DNA of 64,000 nt from Thalassobacillus cyri (GCF_900107755.1 NZ_FNQR01000015.1:36201-100200), one strand, 5' to 3'; positions 7,217 to 16,032 are shown, counted from the first letter of the stretch. A program made the numbers and translations. Notes: generated from the sequence alone by a model not told the origin.

Positions 7217-8023
7217 ATGGATATGAATAAAGAAATCAAAAAGCTGGAAAGTGTTTATTTAGAAAAACCACAGCGTGTGTTCAGCATGTATTTAAATACA
7301 GACCCATCTGATCCGGATCAACAGGGTGGAGAGTGGAAAATCCACTTAAAAAATGGTTTGAATAATTTCGAGAGCTATTTGAAGGAAGATGGGGATTCCG
7401 ATGAAAAACGAAATTTCTGGGAAGTAAAAGAAAAAGTAGAAAATTACGTCCACGAAAATGAGCAGAATTTTGCTAAGAGTCTGGTCATCTTCGCTACTGC
7501 GGATGATACAGTATGGTTTGCTGAACGCTTCCAGATGCCAGTCGAAACTGAATTCCACTGGGAAGAGACAGCGAAAGTAGATCAGTTGAAAAAGATGTAT
7601 GAGCAGTTTCCTAAAACAGGGATTATTTTGACTCAAAAAGAGGCTATCAAGATCCTGGATACAGAACTGGGGACCTTGAGAGAGACACAAATGTTCGAAT
7701 TAGATCTTGATACGGAAGATTGGAGACAGCATACTGGTCCGCACCGTGCGCAGCCATCTATGGGGTCAGGTGGAAAGAGTACCAAGCAGGAACAATTCCA
7801 GGAGCGCTTTGAAGCTAACCGCTATCGTTGGTATAAGAGCCTTGCACCTAAATTGGACAAGCTTGCGAAGGATAATCAATGGGAGTATATCTATGTCGTC
7901 GGTGACAAAGAGGAAGCTGCCGACCTGACAGAAAATATGAATAAAGAAATCACCGATGTTGTTAATAAAAACATGCTCGATCATGAAGAGATGAAAGTCA
8001 TCAATGAAGTTGTAAATCAATAA
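7217..8023 (+). CDS. VLRF1/baeRF-like (eRF1-type release factor fold) protein
   Basis: A 268-residue soluble protein that resembles the bacterial/archaeal eRF1-like families (baeRF/VLRF1): an N-terminal domain with VFSMYLNTDPSDPDQ, a middle eRF1-domain-2-like part (AEAIKILDTELGTL type strands around 130-160), a basic linker (about 180-200), and a C-terminal alpha/beta part with YKSLAPKLDKLA and WEYIYVVGDKEEA. Family members are inferred to act on stalled ribosomes or in rRNA-linked stress responses; not tested for this protein. The AAAGGAG site is 13 bp from the ATG at 7217; an ATG at 7223 is an alternative. Monocistronic. Confidence 0.6.
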   Translation: MDMNKEIKKLESVYLEKPQRVFSMYLNTDPSDPDQQGGEWKIHLKNGLNNFESYLKEDGDSDEKRNFWEVKEKVENYVHENEQNFAKSLVIFATADDTVWFAERFQMPVETEFHWEETAKVDQLKKMYEQFPKTGIILTQKEAIKILDTELGTLRETQMFELDLDTEDWRQHTGPHRAQPSMGSGGKSTKQEQFQERFEANRYRWYKSLAPKLDKLAKDNQWEYIYVVGDKEEAADLTENMNKEITDVVNKNMLDHEEMKVINEVVNQ

Positions 8024-8024
8024 T

Positions 8025-8060
8025 AAAAAATGCTTGCAGGATTTCCTGCAAGCATTTTTT
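8025..8060. terminator. bidirectional intrinsic terminator
   Basis: Near-perfect hairpin AAAAAATGCTTGCAGG / CCTGCAAGCATTTTTT right after the stop codon at 8023. Confidence 0.92.
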
Positions 8061-8154
8061 AATTCTTCAAGAAAGTTTTACTTTTCGTTAAAGGGTTAAA
8101 GTAAAGGAAATACTTAGTCTTTCTCCAAAGGACTTGGAGAAAAGCCAAGTCTTT

Positions 8155-9654
8155 CTAATATTTGATCGGGGAACCAGGGCCAAGGTCGATTCCGAACATC
8201 ATCCACACGATAAGCATGATTGTCCATGAAATCAAGAAGACGATACTGTAAGGGAACATGACAGAGATCATAGTACCAATGCCTATTTTCTTATCATACT
8301 TTTGTGCAAATGCAATGATGATTGCAAAGTATGTCATCAATGGTGTGATGATATTAGTAGTTGAATCAGCTACACGGTACGCCATCTGAGTCAATTCTGG
8401 TGAATAACCCAGCTGCATCATAATAGGTACGAAGATAGGAGCCATCATCGCCCACTTAGCGGAAGCACTACCGATGAACAAATTGATTGTAGCAGAAACC
8501 AGGATAAAACCTAATATTAATGGGATACCAGACAAGTTGGCTGCTTCCAGGAATTCTGCACCATATACACCAATGACAAGTCCCATGTTAGTTTCTGAGA
8601 AATAAGCCACGAATTGACCTGCTGTAAAAGCAAGAACGATAAACATACCCATAGCAGCCATCGTATCAGAAAGTTGGTTCGCTACCTCTTTATCGCTACG
8701 AATTTCTTTTGTTGCGATTCCATAAAATAAACCGGGTATGAAGAATAAAATAGTAATAATCGGCACTAACGAGCTCATGAATGGAGACTGGATGACCTGT
8801 CCATTTTCACCACGCAACGGAGCTCCTGCAGGAACGATTAGCAACGCCATCAGAATTATGGTGATAATGACTGAAATACCAGCCCACTTCAACCCCTTCT
8901 TTTCTAAGGCGGTCAGCCCTTTTAAATCTTCGCGATATTCGCCCTTATATTCGCCTAAGCGCGGCTCCACAATTTTTTCTGTTACCCAGGCGCCGACTAT
9001 GGACAATAGGAATACAGACACAATAATAAAGTAATAGTTCATTGCGATATTCATTGTTTCCGCATAGCCCGGGTCGATGATTGCTGCAGCGTCAAAAGTC
9101 ATTTCACCAAGCATTGCATCGGTCGCGGATAAAAACAAGTTGGCACTAAAACCTGCTGATACCCCAGCAAAAGCAGTAGCGATACCTGCTAAAGGATGAC
9201 GGCCAATTGCTGCAAAAATAACGGCTCCTAACGGTGGAAGCACGACATAACCTGCATCGGAAGCGACACTGGACATAACCCCGGCAAAGACAAGTCCGAA
9301 TGTTATCAAGCGTTGCGGCACGGATAGTACGAAACCTCGTAACAGGGCACTGATAAGACCTGTACGTTCAGCAATACCGATACCAAGCATAGTAACCAGG
9401 ACCACACCTAATGGTGCAAAGCCGATAAAGTTTTCTGTCATACTGGAGAAGAGATACTGAATACCTTCTTCACTCAACAGGCTTTTTACTTCTACCATTT
9501 TTCCTTCTTCTCCCGGATGCTCTACGCTAATCCCGAAGCTGGAAACGATGGCTGAAACAAATATGACTACTAATGCTAAAATTGCAAATAAGGTGACTGG
9601 ATGGGGAAGCTTATTACCAACAAACTCGATTCCGTCTAAAAATCGTTGGAACAT
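8155..9654 (-). CDS. AbgT family transporter
   Basis: A 499-residue polytopic membrane protein (about 11-13 helices) of the AbgT family: N-terminal FLDGIEFVGNKLPHPVTLF, then GFAPLGVVLVTMLGIGIAE, ASDAGYVVLPPLGA, and the C-terminal hairpin region SASAKWAMMAPIFVPIM and DSTTNIITPLM. Members import p-aminobenzoyl-glutamate or export antifolates and peptides using ion gradients. Start at 9654 follows AAAGGGGA. It is monocistronic; a short hairpin lies at 8131-8151 past the stop. A cre-like site 174 bp upstream suggests carbon catabolite control. The substrate cannot be read from sequence. Confidence 0.87.
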   Translation of the reverse strand: MFQRFLDGIEFVGNKLPHPVTLFAILALVVIFVSAIVSSFGISVEHPGEEGKMVEVKSLLSEEGIQYLFSSMTENFIGFAPLGVVLVTMLGIGIAERTGLISALLRGFVLSVPQRLITFGLVFAGVMSSVASDAGYVVLPPLGAVIFAAIGRHPLAGIATAFAGVSAGFSANLFLSATDAMLGEMTFDAAAIIDPGYAETMNIAMNYYFIIVSVFLLSIVGAWVTEKIVEPRLGEYKGEYREDLKGLTALEKKGLKWAGISVIITIILMALLIVPAGAPLRGENGQVIQSPFMSSLVPIITILFFIPGLFYGIATKEIRSDKEVANQLSDTMAAMGMFIVLAFTAGQFVAYFSETNMGLVIGVYGAEFLEAANLSGIPLILGFILVSATINLFIGSASAKWAMMAPIFVPIMMQLGYSPELTQMAYRVADSTTNIITPLMTYFAIIIAFAQKYDKKIGIGTMISVMFPYSIVFLISWTIMLIVWMMFGIDLGPGSPIKY

Positions 9655-9827
9655 TCCCCTTTCTTTTAGTCGCCAATCTTTAACACTCCTTTCTTTAACA
9701 AAAAAACAAAATTCTGAAAGTTTTTTCAGTTTTTGGTATTTTTTTGGCGAATACTAGTATATAAGCATAAAAAAATAATTTAAATATGTTTGAAAAAAAT
9801 AGAAATGTTCAATTAATTCAGAAACAA

Positions 9828-9841
9828 TGATAACGATTTCA
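9828..9841. promoter_or_regulatory. cre-like site upstream of the AbgT gene
   Basis: TGATAACGATTTCA fits the CcpA consensus TGWNANCGNTNWCA at every position. It lies between the divergent AbgT gene and the decayed ABM gene. Confidence 0.5.
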
Positions 9842-9950
9842 TGTTCTGAAGTTTTTAAGTATGTTTTAGTCGCAAAACCCTACGTTATACAGAGGATTGC
9901 AACTATGATACGATTGCCATAATAAGTTTTTAAGTGTGTTCGTTTTTGTA

Positions 9951-10256
9951 ATGTATATCGTAGATTCAACTGTAACAGTACCTGATCATAAAGCTGATGA
10001 ATTAATAGAAATTTACAATAATAGAAGTAAGTCCGTCGATCAGGCAGACGGTTTCCTTTCCTTTCAATTGCTGCAAAATGATAAGCGTGCCGGAGAGCTT
10101 ACCGTCCATATGGAATGGGAGACAAAGGATGCCTACTAGAAATGGGTGCGTAGTGAAGACTTTAAGCGCATTCATGATTTAGAAAAGAACTACCCTGACC
10201 AAGAACTGGCTGGTATCGTACCAATGGTGTCACGGTATAAAGTGGTGGCCACATGA
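9951..10256 (+). pseudogene. ABM-domain (antibiotic biosynthesis monooxygenase / HmoA-like) protein broken by TAG
   Basis: MYIVDSTVTVPDHKADELIE and DGFLSFQLLQNDKRAGELTV belong to the ABM ferredoxin-like fold seen in small heme-degrading monooxygenases. Translation stops at TAG 10137-10139 after WETKDAY, but the same frame continues (KWVRSEDFKRIHDLEKNYP to SRYKVVAT) to a TGA at 10254-10256, giving a normal length of about 101 residues. No ribosome site is seen before 9951, another sign of decay. Its natural stop overlaps the next start (ATGA), so this was the first gene of an operon. Confidence 0.75.
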
Positions 10257-10615
10257 AAATATCAGAAAAACAAAAATTAGTGGAATTGGTAGTTGATGAT
10301 ATATATCAGGCTTATCCAGAACTGATCGAGAGGTTCGGGGAATCAGGAAGATTACGAACCTTGGAGGATAATCATCACCATTTGGATCATTTAGATACGG
10401 CATTTCTGATGGGGAATAGCACGTTCTTTCTTGATAACACGAAATGGCTGAATACCGTTTTAACTTCAAGAGGAGTAGGTACACAGCTGATTATAGATAA
10501 CTACCAAAGACTACTTAAATGGATGGAAAAAGTTTCATTTGAGCAGCCAGATGAGCGTGAAGTATACCGGGAATATTTGCACGCTGGTATAAAAGAACTG
10601 AATTCCCCGTCCTAA
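10253..10615 (+). CDS. unrecognised helical protein in the B12-sensor/STAS operon
   Basis: 120 residues, predicted all-helical, acidic, with a His-rich stretch DNHHHLDHLDTAF (about 43-55) and an amphipathic C-terminus (LLKWMEKVSFEQPDEREVYR). No family recognised. It overlaps the ABM pseudogene by 4 bp and ends 15 bp before the B12-binding pseudogene, so it belongs to the same transcript. It might be a sensory or input module partner for the B12 and STAS proteins; the His cluster could bind metal or haem, but this is inference. The frame is intact. Confidence 0.55.
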   Translation: MKISEKQKLVELVVDDIYQAYPELIERFGESGRLRTLEDNHHHLDHLDTAFLMGNSTFFLDNTKWLNTVLTSRGVGTQLIIDNYQRLLKWMEKVSFEQPDEREVYREYLHAGIKELNSPS

Positions 10616-10630
10616 GCGAGGTGACTTAAG

Positions 10631-11294
10631 ATGAACAAAAAATATGAGGAAGAATTGGCAGCGTATTTACTGCAAGGTAAGGAAGATGAGGCAGTGGAAT
10701 TCGGGGATGAACTCCTGACTAATTATCCGAGGTTATATCTTTTTGAAGATATTATTACCCCTGCCATGTACCATATCGGGGTATTATAGGAGAGAAACGA
10801 AATCACAGTGGCAGATGAGCATCTAGCTACTGCAGTGTGCGACTTCGTTCTATCCAGACTCGATGCAGGGCTTTATGTCGATAAAGCAAAAAAACAAAAA
10901 CGTAAGAAGGTCGTCTTATTAGGGGTAGAAGAAGAACAACATTATTTAGGGCTGAAAATGGTTGCCAGTTTTTATCGCGAAAGAGGTTGGCGCGTACGTT
11001 ATCTCGGGCCCAATTTACCAATTGATCATGCATTGGGCCAAATCACTCAGTGGAAGCCAGATGTAATAGGAATATCTGCCGCATTATCTTACCGGTTACC
11101 AATGGTAAAAAAAAATGACGGAAACTTTTATTCAACTAAATTGGGCTCCTAGGATTATCATAGGCGGCAGAATTGTTAAAAAATATGATTTATCCAGCTT
11201 TGAAACAGAGCGTACACATGTAATAAAAGGTCTGAGTGAATTAGAAGAACTGCATATTAAAGGGAAAGCGGGCGTCATGGATGAAACTAGTTGA
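10631..11294 (+). pseudogene. CarH-like cobalamin-binding sensor protein, broken by TAG and a frameshift
   Basis: Begins MNKKYEEELAAYLLQGKEDE after AGGTGA. It shows the B12-binding helical bundle followed by a Rossmann domain with the ExHxxG-type motif EQHYLG and the strand RVRYLGPNLPIDH. The Wx9EH motif of light-sensing CarH/LitR proteins is present as (W)ERNEITVADEH, but its Trp codon is TAG (10787-10789). A second lesion is in a 9-A run (11107-11115): one base out restores MTETFIQLNWAPRIIIGG to the family C-terminus and a TGA at 11292-11294. No MerR DNA-binding domain is attached. The end overlaps the STAS gene by 14 bp. Confidence 0.8.
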
Positions 11295-12042
11295 AAATTT
11301 TTTCTCTGTTCCATACCTTGTAATAAACAAACACTATGAAATACTTTTCTTTACCAAAGAAATGGAAGAACTCTCTGCTTTAACAGGGAATTTCTTAGAG
11401 TTATTAGACGAAGGAAGTATTTCTAAGGTTCAGGAAGAAGTGGTTCCGGCAAAAAATAAAATTAAAATGGAAATCAATATATATCAACAGGAACGAAAGC
11501 TTGATCCACTATTAGTGGATCTATATGTCAATTGGAAAAATGATTTTCAGGCAGAACTCATGATTCTTCCAAAAGATCAACGGGTTTCAGATATAACAGT
11601 ATCGTTAGGGAAGCTTCGCTCCCGATTGAATAACACTAATTTTGAATTGTTAGAGGAAAAAGAAAAGCTTCAGGAAGCAATTGATGAAAATAATAGACTT
11701 TCTGCTCCCTTTATTGAACTCTCTTCAACTACTGCGTTAGTTCCATTGTTTGGTGATCTCAATGAAGAAAAAATGTATACAGTAAGTGAATATCTGCTTG
11801 AATCCGCGCAACAGGCTGATAAAGAAACTATTCTTGTGGATTTAACTGCTGTCGGAGAAATCCAACATGATGGAATGATCGTTTTTCAGAATGTTGTCCA
11901 ATCGTTATCTTACATGGGGATAGAAATTGTAGTCATCGGTGTCAAACCGAATCATGCTCAAAGAATCAATCAACTGCAATTAAAACTTGGTCTTCGGTTC
12001 ATCAGTTCCCTGCACCAGGCTGTCCAAAAGTATTGTCATTAA
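11281..12042 (+). CDS. RsbR-like STAS-domain protein with N-terminal PAS-like region
   Basis: 253 residues: an N-terminal PAS-like segment (FFSVPYLVINKHYEILFF, residues 8-25, onward to about 100), a coiled linker (LEEKEKLQEAIDENNRL) and a C-terminal STAS domain (about 145-250: STTALVPLFGDLNEEKMYT, ETILVDLTAVGEIQHDGM, IEIVVIGVKPNHAQ). STAS proteins of the RsbR group form stressosomes feeding SigB. The positions of the phosphorylated Thr residues in RsbR (in IDTA and LTG contexts) are not Thr here (IQHDG, VIG). It is the only intact regulator in an operon with a B12 sensor, so a light or B12 input is plausible but may now be lost. Confidence 0.75.
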   Translation: MKLVENFFSVPYLVINKHYEILFFTKEMEELSALTGNFLELLDEGSISKVQEEVVPAKNKIKMEINIYQQERKLDPLLVDLYVNWKNDFQAELMILPKDQRVSDITVSLGKLRSRLNNTNFELLEEKEKLQEAIDENNRLSAPFIELSSTTALVPLFGDLNEEKMYTVSEYLLESAQQADKETILVDLTAVGEIQHDGMIVFQNVVQSLSYMGIEIVVIGVKPNHAQRINQLQLKLGLRFISSLHQAVQKYCH

Positions 12043-12082
12043 AAAACGCGGTCGTCACCCAGTTGACGTACCACGTTTTTTA
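12041..12082. terminator. bidirectional intrinsic terminator
   Basis: AAAAAACGCGGTCGTCA pairs imperfectly with TGACGTACCACGTTTTTT between the STAS gene and the convergent HesB-like gene. Confidence 0.8.
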
Positions 12083-12103
12083 ATTTCCAGCAAGAGATAT
12101 TCC

Positions 12104-12379
12104 TTAACAATCTCCTGCTGGAATGCCAGCTAAGACCAGGCCGTGGGGCCGCTTTTCCAGTCGGAGAGAATCAGTCATATCTTTAATATGAGGGTCAATG
12201 GCAACGTTGACTTCGTTAATCACTTCCAGCTTATCATCTTTTTCTGCCCCATCCAGGGACAATCCTAATTGTGGGCCACCTCAGCCAATGCCTGCTAAGA
12301 ACAGTCGGATCCCTTCAGCGTCATTATCTTCTAAAATTTGAATAATATCAGTTTTAGCTTCATCTGTAATCTGCATCAT
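12104..12379 (-). pseudogene. HesB-like (A-type Fe-S carrier related) gene with in-frame TGA at the conserved Cys
   Basis: The minus-strand frame reads MMQITDEAKTDIIQILEDND ... FLAGIG-TGA-GGPQLGLSLDGAEKD and continues uninterrupted to LAGIPAGDC and TAA, 91 codons in all. Ribosome site GAGGGGTGA precedes the start. TGA (12281-12283) replaces exactly the Cys of the GxGCGGPQLGLSL motif. This matches the small HesB-related family in which some members are selenoproteins with Sec at this site (TIGR01911-type). Alternatively it is a nonsense mutation, which fits the two other damaged genes next to it. No clear SECIS hairpin was identified after the TGA. I lean to pseudogene. Confidence 0.7.
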
Positions 12380-12480
12380 TTCACCCCTCTTTACACTGTC
12401 ATGTTAGGTCACAATAGACACGCTTTCAACTATTTGCTTTTTTATTAGTATGCAGCATTGAAAGTGTATCACTCGTTTTA

Positions 12481-12502
12481 ATTATACCAAATAGGGTATA
12501 AT
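12481..12502. promoter_or_regulatory. palindromic operator overlapping the -10 of the DUF302 gene
   Basis: ATTATACC-AAATAG-GGTATAAT is a perfect inverted repeat, and its right arm contains a consensus TATAAT -10 box. It resembles the csoR upstream palindrome at 12973-12988 (TATAC...GTATA core), so CsoR or a relative may bind both. Confidence 0.5.
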
Positions 12503-12537
12503 GTGTAAGTGAAAAGAACTTGAAGGAGGTAATAAAG

Positions 12538-12921
12538 TTGTTCCATTACACAGTAGAGACAAACAAAGGCATCGATGAAGCGGTACAAGCTCTAGAAGCA
12601 GAATTGAAAAATGATAAGTTTGGAGTGCTTTGGGACTTTGATGTCAAAGCGACTTTGAATAACAAAGGTCTGGATTTTGAAAAACCTGTGCGGATCCTGG
12701 AAGTTTGCAACCCGACTGAAGCAAAAAAAGTTTTAGAAAAAAATGAATTGGTAAGTTATTTCCTTCCATGTAAAATCGTCGTACATGAAAGTGAAGGCAC
12801 AACAAAAATCGGGATGCCGAAACCTACGAAACTGATTGAATTTGTTGAAGATGAGGAATTGAATCAAATCGCACAAGCTATAGAAGAGCGAATGGTAAGT
12901 GCAATCAATGAAGCGAAATAG
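12538..12921 (+). CDS. DUF302 family protein
   Basis: 127 residues from a TTG start at 12538, placed 7 bp after AAGGAGGT; the TTG at 12520 is inside that site. MFHYTVETNKGIDEAVQALE, GVLWDFDVKATLNNKG and RILEVCNPTEAKKVLEKN are typical of DUF302 (an alpha/beta fold of unknown function, often next to copper or other metal/redox genes). The Cys in EVCNP and SYFLPCKIVVHE are conserved family positions. The palindrome over its -10 and the adjoining csoR-copA-copZ genes suggest a role in copper or reactive-sulfur stress; this is inference. Confidence 0.82.
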   Translation: MFHYTVETNKGIDEAVQALEAELKNDKFGVLWDFDVKATLNNKGLDFEKPVRILEVCNPTEAKKVLEKNELVSYFLPCKIVVHESEGTTKIGMPKPTKLIEFVEDEELNQIAQAIEERMVSAINEAK

Positions 12922-12930
12922 TCAAACTAA

Positions 12931-12955
12931 GAGCAGCAAATTGCTGCTCTTTTTT
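12931..12955 (+). terminator. intrinsic terminator after the DUF302 gene
   Basis: GAGCAGCAA / TTGCTGCTC followed by six T. Confidence 0.88.
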
Positions 12956-12957
12956 AA

Positions 12958-12988
12958 TTGACTTAAATACTATACGGGGGTATAGTGT
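12958..12988 (+). promoter_or_regulatory. promoter and CsoR operator of the csoR-copA-copZ operon
   Basis: TTGACT (12958-12963) and TATAGT (12981-12986) are spaced by 17 bp. The spacer and -10 hold the pseudo-palindrome ACTATACGGGGGTATAGT, which fits the G-rich CsoR box. CsoR bound here would block the polymerase; Cu(I) would release it. Confidence 0.8.
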
Positions 12989-13015
12989 AAGTATGACTCG
13001 TTGGAGGTGGAAAAA

Positions 13016-13330
13016 TTGACTAACTCTTTACCTGAGAATAGTGGGAAGCAACCGGTCAAGCCACGAACAGAAGATGAAAAACAAAAGGTCTTGAATCGTC
13101 TGAAGCGTATAGAAGGCCAAGTAAGAGGAATTCAGAAAATGGTGGAAGATGATCGGTATTGTGTTGATATATTAGTGCAAATTTCAGCTATAGATAAAGC
13201 ATTGAATCAAGTTGGTTTCTCATTGATGGAACGCCATACCAAGCATTGTGTCAGCCATGCTATCAAAGACGGTAATGGCGATGAATCTATTGAAGAACTG
13301 ATGAAAGTGATGAAACAATTCGCAAAATAG
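13016..13330 (+). CDS. csoR: copper-sensing transcriptional repressor CsoR
   Basis: 104 residues from TTG at 13016 (GGAGGT 7 bp upstream). The DUF156/CsoR helical bundle is clear: RLKRIEGQVRGIQKMVEDD, then YCVDILVQISA and MERHTKHCVSHA. The Cu(I) ligands Cys (in YCVD), His and Cys (in RHTKHC) of the C-H-C site are all present, which marks it as a copper sensor rather than a CstR or FrmR. It is the first gene of csoR-copA-copZ and should autoregulate through the box at 12973-12988. Confidence 0.93.
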   Translation: MTNSLPENSGKQPVKPRTEDEKQKVLNRLKRIEGQVRGIQKMVEDDRYCVDILVQISAIDKALNQVGFSLMERHTKHCVSHAIKDGNGDESIEELMKVMKQFAK

Positions 13331-13345
13331 AAAGGAGGCATCCTT

Positions 13346-15727
13346 ATGGCTGAACATAAAAATTTATCCGTTGATATCACAGGCATGACCTGTTCTGCCT
13401 GTTCCTCAAGAATTGAGGAAGTATTGAACAAAATGGATGGAGTAGAAGCAAATGTCAATTTGACAATGGAAAATGCAAGGATCACTTATGATCCAGACAA
13501 AGTTTCACCGGAAGATGTTTCGCAACGTATCGAAAAACTTGGATACGGGGTAAAAACCGAAAAAGCAGAGTTTGATATTACGGGTATGACCTGTTCTGCT
13601 TGTTCTGCAAGAATCGAAAAAGTGTTGAACAAAACGGAAGGCGTGCAACAAGCAACGGTCAACCTTACTAATGAAACTGCTACGGTTGAATATAGCGGGG
13701 ATATCAATGAAAACGACATTATCGCTCGCATTCAGAAGCTCGGCTATGATGCTACTCTAAGAGCCGATCGTGAAGAAAGAGCTTCACAAAAAGAAGAGGA
13801 ATTGAAAAAGAAACGGATCAAACTTTACATTTCAGCTATACTTTCTTTTCCGTTGCTTTTGACTATGTTCGATCATCTGCTTGGATTGCCAATACCGGAT
13901 TTATTGATGAATCCCTGGTTCCAGTTTGCTCTAGCTACTCCAGTACAGTTTATCATCGGCTGGCAGTTTTATGTGGGGGCTTATAAGAGCCTAAGGAATA
14001 AAAGTGCCAATATGGATGTGCTTGTTGCATTGGGTACAAGTGCTGCTTATTTTTATAGTCTTGCTGAAGCGGTACGGTCGCTCGGAAACCCCGCTATGGA
14101 ACCACATCTTTACTTTGAAACAAGTGCAATCCTTATAACATTGATTCTTGTAGGCAAATATTTTGAAGCTGTAGCGAAAGGGCGAACCACAGCAGCTATT
14201 TCCAGTCTGTTGAATTTGCAAGCGAAAGAAGCGACTGTGTTACGAAATGGTGAAGAAGTAAAAGTTCCACTAGAAAGTGTCACAGTTGGGGATACTCTAA
14301 TTGTTAAACCAGGTGAAAAAATTCCAGTCGATGGAGAAATCATCAAAGGGAATACATCGGTGGATGAGTCGATGATTACCGGGGAATCCATTCCAGTAGA
14401 GAAAGACCCTGGTGATAAACTGATTGGAGCAACCATCAATAAGAATGGTAATATTCAAATGAAAGCAACTAAGGTAGGAAAAGACACCGCACTTGCAGGT
14501 ATCATCAAAGTTGTTGAAGAAGCTCAGGGTTCAAAAGCTCCGATACAGCGGATGGCGGATGTCATTTCAGGATATTTTGTTCCCATCGTTGTAGCAATCG
14601 CCATAGGGACATTCATTGTTTGGATTACGCTGGTTTCGCCTGGTGATTTTGCATCTGCTTTAGTGGCATCGATTGCGGTATTAGTTATCGCATGTCCATG
14701 TGCCCTGGGCTTAGCGACGCCAACTTCTATAATGGTTGGTACTGGAAAAGGCGCTGAACAAGGCATCCTGTTTAAGGGCGGCGAACATTTAGAAAATACG
14801 CATAAAATCGATACCGTTGTTTTTGATAAAACCGGCACGTTGACTAAGGGGACTCCGGAAGTAACTGATTATGAAGGGAATTCCGAAATCCTACGATTAG
14901 TAGCAAGTGCTGAAAAAAGCTCCGAACATCCATTAGCAGATGCAATTGTATCTTATGCTGACCAACAAGGTATTGAATTAATTGAACCATCCAGCTTCGA
15001 AGCTGTGCCAGGGCATGGCATCAAAGCCATTTTGGAAGGTAGAGAAGTACAAATTGGCACAAGGAAGTTAATTCGTAAGCTCGATGTGGAATATGAAGCA
15101 TATGAAGCAACTATGGAACAGTGGGAGAATGAAGGAAAAACTGCTATGCTGATAGCAGTGGACAATAAAGTAGAAGGTGTCATTGCCGTAGCAGACACAA
15201 TCAAAGAATCGGCACCGGAAGCTTTAAGACAGCTGAAGGAAGCTGATATCGAATTGGTCATGCTGACTGGGGATAATGAAAGGACAGCTCAAGCGATTGC
15301 GCGCCAGCTAGGCATTGACCGGGTCATTGCAGAGGTAGTACCAGAAGAAAAAGCAGAACGAGTAAAAGAATTGCAGCTGCAGGATAAAAAAGTGGCCATG
15401 GTAGGGGACGGCATTAATGATGCTCCTGCACTTGCTATCGCCGATGTAGGTATTGCTATCGGCACAGGTACAGATGTCGCCATCGAGGCAGCTGACCTTA
15501 CGATATTAGGCGGTGAATTAACATTGATTCCTAAGGCAGTCCAGTTGAGTCAAAAGACGATGAAAAATATACGTCAAAATCTATTCTGGGCACTTGCTTA
15601 TAATTCTGCCGGAATCCCGATTGCAGCTGCTGGTTTGCTTGCTCCGTGGATTGCAGGAGCGGCAATGGCATTCAGTTCTGTAAGTGTTGTTTCTAACTCA
15701 CTTCGATTGAAGCGAGTTAAATTATAA
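13346..15727 (+). CDS. copA: copper-exporting P1B-type ATPase CopA
   Basis: 793 residues. Two N-terminal HMA domains each carry GMTCSAC (CxxC at about 16/19 and 83/86). Eight membrane helices are expected; the ion motif CPC is in [13 protein letters not shown] (about 450). Catalytic parts: TGES in the actuator domain, DKTGTLT with the phosphorylated Asp (about 493), SEHPL, and [10 protein letters not shown] (about 688). It exports Cu(I) from the cytoplasm using ATP. AAAGGAGG precedes the ATG. Lies 15 bp after csoR and 32 bp before copZ. Length equals the usual Bacillus CopA. Confidence 0.97.
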   Translation: MAEHKNLSVDITGMTCSACSSRIEEVLNKMDGVEANVNLTMENARITYDPDKVSPEDVSQRIEKLGYGVKTEKAEFDITGMTCSACSARIEKVLNKTEGVQQATVNLTNETATVEYSGDINENDIIARIQKLGYDATLRADREERASQKEEELKKKRIKLYISAILSFPLLLTMFDHLLGLPIPDLLMNPWFQFALATPVQFIIGWQFYVGAYKSLRNKSANMDVLVALGTSAAYFYSLAEAVRSLGNPAMEPHLYFETSAILITLILVGKYFEAVAKGRTTAAISSLLNLQAKEATVLRNGEEVKVPLESVTVGDTLIVKPGEKIPVDGEIIKGNTSVDESMITGESIPVEKDPGDKLIGATINKNGNIQMKATKVGKDTALAGIIKVVEEAQGSKAPIQRMADVISGYFVPIVVAIAIGTFIVWITLVSPGDFASALVASIAVLVIACPCALGLATPTSIMVGTGKGAEQGILFKGGEHLENTHKIDTVVFDKTGTLTKGTPEVTDYEGNSEILRLVASAEKSSEHPLADAIVSYADQQGIELIEPSSFEAVPGHGIKAILEGREVQIGTRKLIRKLDVEYEAYEATMEQWENEGKTAMLIAVDNKVEGVIAVADTIKESAPEALRQLKEADIELVMLTGDNERTAQAIARQLGIDRVIAEVVPEEKAERVKELQLQDKKVAMVGDGINDAPALAIADVGIAIGTGTDVAIEAADLTILGGELTLIPKAVQLSQKTMKNIRQNLFWALAYNSAGIPIAAAGLLAPWIAGAAMAFSSVSVVSNSLRLKRVKL

Positions 15728-15759
15728 ATCATAGTTTTTATGAGGAGAGGTGTTGGAAT

Positions 15760-15966
15760 ATGGAAATGACTTTAGAAGTAAATGGAATGACTTGCGGCCA
15801 TTGCGAAAAGGCTGTGAAAGGTGCACTGGAAGAATTGGAAGGTGTACACGGTGTTGAAGTCCATCTTGATGCCGGGAAAGTAGACGTCAAATACGATGAA
15901 GCTTTCGTAACGAAAGAAAGAATGAAAGATGCTATTGAAGATCAGGGTTACGATGTAGTTGGTTAA
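15760..15966 (+). CDS. copZ: copper chaperone CopZ
   Basis: 68-residue HMA domain protein with GMTCGHC (Cys 13 and 16) and the ferredoxin-like fold pattern up to IEDQGYDVVG. It carries cytoplasmic Cu(I) to CopA. GAGGAGAGG precedes the start. Last gene of the copper operon; terminator at 15975-16023. Confidence 0.95.
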   Translation: MEMTLEVNGMTCGHCEKAVKGALEELEGVHGVEVHLDAGKVDVKYDEAFVTKERMKDAIEDQGYDVVG

Positions 15967-15974
15967 TGAACAGA

Positions 15975-16023
15975 AAGGCTATCGTTTGAAGGGGGTTTCT
16001 CTCCAAACGATAGCCTTATTTTT
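15975..16023 (+). terminator. intrinsic terminator after copZ
   Basis: AAGGCTATCGTTTG / CAAACGATAGCCTT with a 15-nt loop, then ATTTTT. Confidence 0.9.
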
Positions 16024-16032
16024 ATATTGTCT

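Noticed and set aside
10137..10789. TAG codons as recoded sense codons (readthrough or pyrrolysine)
   Set aside because: An adjoining frameshift and missing ribosome site point to gene decay; TAG recoding is not expected in Bacillaceae.
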